Below are positions 57,819-64,000 of a stretch of 64,000 nt of DNA, one piece after another. Numbering within the stretch: position 1 is the stretch's first letter; each line of letters begins with the position of its first letter. Below the pieces are notes generated by a model. The model made no database searches. It worked only from the letters and a program-made list of their open reading frames with translations, and had not been told where the DNA came from. The translations under genes and the position numbers were made by a program. Source of the stretch: Calendula officinalis (Eukaryota > Streptophyta > Magnoliopsida > Asterales > Asteraceae); the NCBI GenBank assembly GCA_963853835.1, contig OY970824.1:73418372-73482371 (forward strand). Reading direction: 5' to 3'.

Positions 57819-58172
57819 GACTGTTTGAAGAAGTCAAACAGTTTAAACCTAAATACTTTTTCGTGTTTGCTATTATTGACTACATCTATTTTAACTGTTT
57901 GACTGCATCTATTTTAACTGTCAAACTATCTAAGGTAATTCACAGTTTTTTTTTTAAAAAAAATTAACTGTTTTAATACTGTACTTACTGTTTTTTTTAA
58001 ATAAATATCAAAATATTATTAAAAACTTATTATGATTGTTTGACTTTTAAAGTCAAACAGTTTAAACATTTTGAATGTTTTTTTATCTGTGCTGGTATTG
58101 ACTGCATCTATTTTAACTGTTTGACTGCATCTATTTTAACTGTCAAACTGTCTAAGGTAATTCATGGTTTTT
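57819..58172 (+). repeat. Tandem duplication of about 200 bp
   Basis: Both halves contain 'ttgactgcatctattttaac' twice, 'gtcaaacagtttaaac' and 'ctaaggtaattca'. Shorter 24-bp repeats lie inside each half. Confidence 0.75.
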
Positions 58173-58472
58173 TTACATTTTTTTAAACTGTTTTAATACA
58201 GTGTTTATAAAATACTTGCAGTCAAATAGTTAAAATAGATGCAGCGTTTTACAATTTTAATTGTTTTAATACATAGTTCAACTGTTTTAATTGTTTTAAA
58301 ACAGTCTGAAAATAGGGTTGACTTTTAAAATACAGTCTAACTTTTAAAGTCAAACTGTCCAACAAGTTATTCTTTTATTAAAAATTAAAGCTTTTTGTGG
58401 TATAAAACGTCACCATTCATTTAAACTTATATGCAATGATAAGTTAACCGCAATTTTCTTTGTAAGTTCAGG

Positions 58473-59299
58473 ATGAGTACTAACAACGACAAAGGAAAAG
58501 GGAAGACGAATTACCATTAAACACCAACTTCATCCGATAGCAATTTAAGGCTTTGGCAAGTTCTGATATATCACTAGGTTCCCGAAGATTTCGTTCCACT
58601 GAAAATACAAACCAGACTCCAGTTAATATCGGAACAGACCAATGTATTTAATATTAGATGCATTTTACTCTATTGAGTATATACGATTACTAACTTCTAC
58701 ATGTTTATTTCAGAAAACATTAAACAGAAAACCATTACCCAAATAAGGAAAATAGATGCAGGGTTACGAAACATAATTGTTCGTGGGAAATGTATTTCAA
58801 TCTGGCATTCCCATCGTAAGAACGAACCGCATAACCCTTATTCTCTTGACTTAGTGCTGCATGATGATCAGGTATTGCTGTCAATACATCATAGAACAAT
58901 TTTTTAATAGGACATAATTTAATTAAAACATGGTTAAATTTTCAAATTTTGCAGAATGATCGAATCCAGATTTGGATTAATTAAGAAAGAGTTTATGTAT
59001 AAGTTCGAGCCTCTATTCGATGAAGGCCAATGAATAACTAGATGCCTTTCAAATTGAATCGGAGGCAATTTCCTGTTCAGGTCTGCTTTGCTATGACCAT
59101 TAATAAAAGTCAAGGTCAGACGTTGTCTCAAGTTGGTTTGTTTCTACAAAAACCGGTATTCTCACATGGCCAGTTTTATGTAGCTGTATCACGAGTTAAG
59201 AACAAGAACGGATTGAAGATCATTTGTTGTGACATAGATGACAATTACACTAATTCAACAGCAAATGTCGTTTACAAAGAAGTCTTATTTCGTCTATAA
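58473..59299 (+). pseudogene. Helitron-type RPA / PIF1 helicase remnant
   Basis: Starts at an ATG in 'MSTNNDKGKGK' and is soon broken. 58,701-58,872 reads an RPA70-like OB-fold piece ('RNIIVRGKCISIWHSHRKN', 'SLDLVLHDDQ'). An AG acceptor near 58,954 continues with 'NDRIQIWI'. 59,042-59,299 is the C-terminus of a PIF1-like helicase (RRQFPVQVCFAMTINKSQGQ, FYVAVSRV, VVYKEVLFRL). Fused RPA and PIF1 pieces are typical of plant Helitrons and their derivatives. The helicase core with Walker motifs is gone, so it is inactive. Confidence 0.8.
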
Positions 59300-59667
59300 A
59301 TTTTATGTAACATCTGTTGATGTATCAAATTTTGTACAAACTCATCATTACAGCTATCGATTATTATGTCATTTTTAAAATTATTAATATTTGTTGATAT
59401 TTTTCTATAATAAAAATTTTGAAACATATGAAGCTATTATTTTTATAAAGACAAAAACTGAATAACTATTAAGCTAGTTGGACTAATTTTAAGGAATCAA
59501 CCTTAAATTTATTAATTAGCCTATGTAATTAAAATGAAACAAAAGAGGAACGCTCACCAAATATTATGGAAATCAACCTTAAATTTATTAATTGCTTAAA
59601 TCGGGTTTAATTGTCGGTAGGAAAGGTGCATAAGAGGAACGCTGATGGTTGAAAGCCAAGAACCTGA
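59300..59667. other. no gene seen
   Basis: AT-rich spacer. 'caaccttaaatttattaatt' is repeated at about 59,499 and 59,575. Confidence 0.4.
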
Positions 59668-59855
59668 ATAGCCTAATTGGTTAATGCTATTGTCTGACTA
59701 CCAACAAGTCATAGTTTGAATCCCGCCATATACATTTATTTCGAGTGACAAATATTAATACTTTTTCCTTGGAAATCCCTTTGAAAGTTCGAACTCGGGG
59801 TGCTCGCTGAAAAATTATGAGTAGGTTTCCGTTATTTCATTTGCTGCTTCCAAAA
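59668..59855 (+). mobile_element. tRNA-derived SINE, diverged
   Basis: TAGCCTAATTGGTTAATGC (A-box-like) and AGTTTGAATCCC (B-box-like) are 40 bp apart. The tail shares 'ccttggaa', 'tcgaactcggggtgctcgct' and 'ccgttat' with the SINE that follows. Confidence 0.6.
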
Positions 59856-59916
59856 AAGAAACCTGAATTTAAATCTGCATAAAATACAATGTCAAAATGC
59901 TTTACATTAGCCAATG

Positions 59917-60168
59917 ATGGCCAGCCTAGCTGGTCTGAGGCACTGGTTTTATACACATGTGGGCTGCAGGTCGTGAGTTCGAATCCTTTTGGGAGCGTTG
60001 CATTAGCGTAATTTAACTCATACCTCACACGGGCACATATGGGGAATTTTCCTTGGAAGTCCCTTTGGGGGCTGGGTTTGCCCGCTTATGCGGAGCTCGA
60101 ACTCGAGGTGCTCGCTGAAAAATTGCGAGTAGGCTTCCGTTATTTTATTTGCCCGTTTAAAAAAAAAA
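59917..60168 (+). mobile_element. tRNA-derived SINE with poly(A)
   Basis: A-box TAGCTGGTCTGAGG at 59,927, B-box GAGTTCGAATCC at 59,975-59,986, and an A10 tail at 60,159-60,168. It matches, in reverse, the SINE split by the solo LTR at 44 kb and shows that site uninterrupted at about 60,079. Confidence 0.8.
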
Positions 60169-60622
60169 TGATTTATATTAATAAAAATAGTTAGTGTGCA
60201 TCAACTAACTTTAATGGAACGCAATCATAATAAATAAATACAAAGAAGTTGAAGATATTCGATGCTAAACTTTTATTAAAACTTACTTGCTTGGAATGTG
60301 AGGAAGATAAAAAGGTAGGTTGGAGTATTTTAATAACTATTGGTAATTCTTTTAATGGTAACATGCGTATTGAAAATATGGATCTATTTTCTTTTAATGG
60401 TAACATGCCTATTAAGTCTTACAGTATTTTCTTATTGTTTTGAAGTTTAATCAAAGCAATTAGAAGTTTTGAATTAAACTTACATACTGAGAAATACTCG
60501 AGGGACTAAATTAGTAATTTATACTTGTTACATTGGAAAGAGAATTTAAGATAAACACGGCATCATACAAAATTGGTCTTCAAGAGTCAACACCGTTGAT
60601 TGAAGCAATCAGAGGAGGAGTA
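60169..60622. promoter_or_regulatory. Upstream region of the zeta GST
   Basis: No clear TATA box. 60,435-60,575 is duplicated at 24,060-24,185. An in-frame upstream ATG lies at 60,533. 'cttttaatggtaacatg' is repeated at 60,349 and 60,391. Confidence 0.45.
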
Positions 60623-62603
60623 ATGGAAGACGGAAATGATGCGATGAAGCTGTATTCGAACCCGATGAGCTCTTGTTCTCGTCGTGTTCGTCTGGCTCTC
60701 AACTTAAAAGGTTTCTTATCTGCTTAAAATCCTGTAAAAACACATGATAAATACAGTATGTGTAATCAATTTGAGTATGTGTTTCAGGGCTCAAATATGA
60801 ATGTATAAATATTACATCTGTCGGAGATCCAGGTGAGAATTGAATACTGCTTCGTGAATTTTAGCATATGAAATTTAAGTTTTCACTTTTCATGTTTAAA
60901 TTTGATGATGAGATTAAGCTCTCTAATTGTTGACAAAAATTAAATTAGTAATTTCAAAATAAGTATGCCTCTGATAATTTTTACTTCATTTGGTAAAAGG
61001 TCACACCCACTAAATATAGCCCTTTCATTATCATTTTCCTCAATTTTAAACATAATTAACACCACTTTATTAAAAAATTTAATCTATTCTAACTTTCATT
61101 AAAATCTTTTTCCTCAAAATCTGCACAATGTATCACTTGTTAAAAATCAGAGGAAGTATATATAATTGTAGCTGCAAAGAGAAATTTTAGGTCCTTAACT
61201 CCTTGTGATGGATGAGCTTTGAAATACAGAACTTTTAAAGGTGAATCCTATGGGCTATGTGCCTGCACTGGTGGATGGCACAACTGTAGTTTCAGATTCT
61301 TATGCCATCTTATTAGTAAGTCATCATATTATTCTTCTTATTGCTTCTGTTTCATATAACCGATAATTAATGTAACAAAGGGTATGTGATTTATAAAAAT
61401 TATAATTATTGTCTTTGTCATTTACAGTATCTGGAAGAGAAATACCCGCAGCATGCTTTGTTGCCTCAAGATCTTATGAGAAAAACAATAAATTATCAGG
61501 TACATACTACAGGATCACTGATGGGTTGACTTTGACTGAATAATATGGACCTTTTTTTTCCATTTGTTTTAGGTTGCTAGTATTGTTTCTTCCAGCATTC
61601 AACCTCTCCAGAATACGACTTTAGTTGTGAGTAAAAAGTTCTGTCAATTTCTGTTTTTGGTATCTCACCATGCGATTTCTTTGCATATTATAATTTAATT
61701 ATAAAAAAATTTAACAGAATTATATCGGGGAACTTGTTGGCCCTGATGAGAAGCTTCCTTGGGCTCAACGTCATATCAGGAAAGGGTTTGCAGGTAAGAA
61801 TCAAACTGACATGTTAATTGTATGGAAAAAAATTAATGAATAAGATCTCATCCATTCATTACTGAGGATAAAATTGGTGATCTAAATGAAATAAAATAAA
61901 GTTTAGTGGTCAAAGTACAAATAGTTGAACTTTATCTGAATGCAAGAAAGTAAACAAAATTCTAATTATGTGACCACATGTGGAGCTCTCGAGAAGCTAC
62001 TAGTAATGTATGCTGGAAAGTATGCTACTGGAGATGAAATTTATCTGGTATTCTATAGTTGATGCTGCATATACAATGTTATATCTATAGTGTGTAATAA
62101 ACTTTCAATTCTTGCTATTGTATGTATCTGACCTACTAGACGTGGTGCATGTTAGGATGACGTGGCGCCTATTAGGATGATGTGGCAGCTTATATGGCGG
62201 ACACATTAGCCAAACAAATCTTACAAAAATTGAAAATTACTAGTTACGGTCATTCGGTCAATAGCAAGAATCTAAAGTTTGTTACACAAATAAATTTGTT
62301 CGGAAGTATTAAATAGCATTTTTAATATATCATTTTATGATATTAATTATGTTGTTATTGGTTATTTGCAGGCAGACTTGTATCTGGCACCCCAACTTTA
62401 TAATGCAATCAACCGCTACGAGGTTGACATGGTAGTACCCTGCTAATATACAAACTTTATTCTTTTCTTTTTTATTTTTTTAATAGACATTAATAAAAAA
62501 ATTTCTCCAATGATTTGTGCAGACCGAGTTCCCACTCTTACTTAAATTGGACAAGATTTACAGCCAAACACCGTCTTTTCAGCAAATTATGGTTGAAACT
62601 TGA
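60623..62603 (+). CDS. GSTZ: Zeta-class glutathione S-transferase / maleylacetoacetate isomerase
   Basis: Nine exons: 60623-60710, 60788-60832, 61230-61315, 61428-61499, 61573-61626, 61718-61793, 61986-62047, 62372-62431, 62523-62603. All junctions are GT-AG and phases agree, giving 207 aa. The thioredoxin fold carries the zeta signature SSCSRRVRLAL (Ser16, Ser17, Cys18), NPMGYVPALVDG and SDSYAILLYLEEKYP. The helical domain has YATGDEIYLADLYLAPQLYN. It isomerises maleylacetoacetate to fumarylacetoacetate with glutathione in tyrosine breakdown, probably in the cytosol. I chose ATG 60623; one 30 codons upstream is in frame but would give an unusually long start. The C-terminus lacks the usual 10-15 residues after the last helix. 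A strong acceptor near 62,945 could add an exon but would give an immediate stop. Intron 2 holds a decayed Stowaway. Confidence 0.93.
60960..61160. mobile_element. Decayed Stowaway-type MITE in GSTZ intron 2
   Basis: Right end AATCAGAGGAAG|TA and interior 'tcacacccactaaatat', 'tgtatcacttgtt' match the 46,047 family. The left end is eroded. Confidence 0.6.
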
Positions 62604-63934
62604 AACATAGCAACAACACATGTTTTATTTCTTATGTTTGCTTTCCTTTGGGTGGCAAGATGGGCGGGTTAGGTAACGGGTCATTTCTTAGTATAGGCTG
62701 GAACGGGTTGGGTCGGGTTTACCTACAACACTTTTTGGTCCATTTACTTTATAGATAATTAATGTGTTGCTAAAGACATAAACACAATTTAATACCAATA
62801 ATAGTATTCTTAATGTTTGAATAAATCGATTTAGGAGCTCGTACGCATTAAACATAAAGTTTGGGCTACTTTTGGCCCGTTTGACATATAATACAACTCA
62901 ATCGACCTATTTGTAAGTAAATGTGTTGAGATTTGTTTTTTGCAGGTTTGAAATATGTGATTTCAAGACAAAACCATGTTTGACTAAAGAAGACTCAAAT
63001 AAGCTTATGGCTATCCTCTGTTTCCTTTTGTAAACTGCATGTTGTTTTACATGAAAAAGATAAGACCGTTTTACATAATTCAAATATGTCCATTTTCTGC
63101 TGGGCTGTTCAAAAGAATAAGTGGCTGGTAGGCTATTTTGGGGTGTTTTATTGTTTGTTATTTTAAAACAGTAATACAATACTGCTGCCGGGTTACAAAT
63201 AAAACAGTAAACAATAACCATAAGAAATAAACACAACAGTAATCATCAGAAGGTTGAAGAACTCACAGAATGATTGAAAGAAACTGCCGGTTCTTTCTGA
63301 TCTCAACCATACTTTATGGTAAATGTCAGCATGGGATAAGCTGTGTTAGAAAGAAAGAAAGTATAAAATAAATTAAGTTATCATAAAACCTAAACAAAAT
63401 TACATTTGCCCAAGTGACGACTAGAATGCAACACTATAACAAATCATGCTTCTTACTTGTGACTCACCAATTAAATCAATTTAACTTGAAACTATATCCA
63501 TTTTGGATGACAAGCAAATAAACATGAAAGTTTGGAATTTGGTATTTTTAACGAGTCAAACTCGAGTAGCTAATCAATAGCTCAACTTACTTACAACGAG
63601 AAAATGAAATGATTTGAACACTTTAACCTGGGATATTTATCACTCCCATTTATCACTCCCTTCAGGACTAACTCATTAGGGTGTTTGGGAAAGCTTATTT
63701 ATGGAATTATTAGCTTTTAAGCTTATTTAAGTTTAATAAACATTTTTAAGTATTTGGTAGAGCTTATAAGCTAATATTTATTAGCTTATTTAAATGGTTT
63801 TAGATAAGTTACTTTGAAGGGGCTTATAAGCTTATTAAGGATTTTTACATCCTTACTCTTTCATTTCACCATAACCTTAGTTTACCTCTCAAATGTTCAG
63901 CATCCTAATTTAACTCTTTTTTAGTTAAGTTATA
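62604..63934. other. no gene seen
   Basis: 'gggttgggtcgggttt' near 62,705 and 'ggcccgtttgac' near 62,875 suggest an old inverted-repeat element. From 63,688, GGGTGTTTGGGAAAGCTTAT resembles the start of a Harbinger-like element also seen at 31,768; its other end is not resolved. Confidence 0.4.
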
Positions 63935-64000
63935 CTCCCTCCGTCCTACAAAAAAGTTCTTATTTCTCTTGGACATATGTTTTTAAGAGAAAGTTAGTGG
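63935..64000. mobile_element. Stowaway-type MITE, cut by the window end
   Basis: CTCCCTCCGTCCTACAAAAA after TA, same left end as 8,707. Confidence 0.75.

Noticed and set aside
59927..59986. Possible tRNA gene
   Set aside because: A and B boxes are present but no cloverleaf could be folded and a poly(A) tail follows; it is a SINE.

Overview
This window is nuclear DNA of a eudicot plant, most likely a composite (Asteraceae). The plant call rests on microsomal CYP71 genes with a phase-0 intron, F-box/FBA genes, a nine-exon zeta-class glutathione S-transferase, and Stowaway, hAT, Mutator, Copia, Gypsy, LINE and SINE elements. The family call is inference from the style of the CYP71 proteins. The sequence is AT-rich and gene-poor, and it reads as a gene-duplication region heavily invaded by transposons.

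Layout. 1-8.9 kb holds a non-autonomous Copia element with a perfect 5-bp target duplication, several MITEs, a Mutator-like non-autonomous element and a broken CDC48/p97 fragment. 9.1-15.4 kb holds two tandem CYP71-type P450 genes on the minus strand, each with two exons. 15.6-22.1 kb is almost purely repeats: a long-TIR element, a Tourist-like MITE, hAT MITEs, a TRIM, Stowaways, and three copies of a dispersed repeat that supply empty sites for some insertions. 22.9-50 kb carries five minus-strand copies (A-E) of one F-box/FBA gene. A is 5'-truncated, B and D are frameshifted, C is split by a LINE with loss of its middle, and E is nearly intact. Between the copies lie a Pack-MULE-like element, hAT elements, and a solo Gypsy LTR inside a SINE inside the copy-D upstream region. 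50-60 kb holds a Harbinger-like element, an hAT element, a decayed Gypsy element with a 2.6-kb LTR, a Helitron-type RPA/PIF1 remnant and two tRNA-derived SINEs. 60.6-62.6 kb holds an apparently functional zeta GST on the plus strand.

Functions. The two P450s are probably paralogous specialised-metabolism oxidases at the ER. The upstream copy (CYP-2) looks sound. The downstream copy (CYP-1) has lost the C-helix tryptophan and five residues before the haem loop. The F-box genes would act in SCF ubiquitin ligases, but copies B, D and E share one +1 frameshift just after the F-box, so the family may have spread after that lesion arose. The GST would isomerise maleylacetoacetate in tyrosine breakdown. 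No tRNA, rRNA or CRISPR feature was seen. All boundaries come from reading the sequence by eye, not from alignment software.
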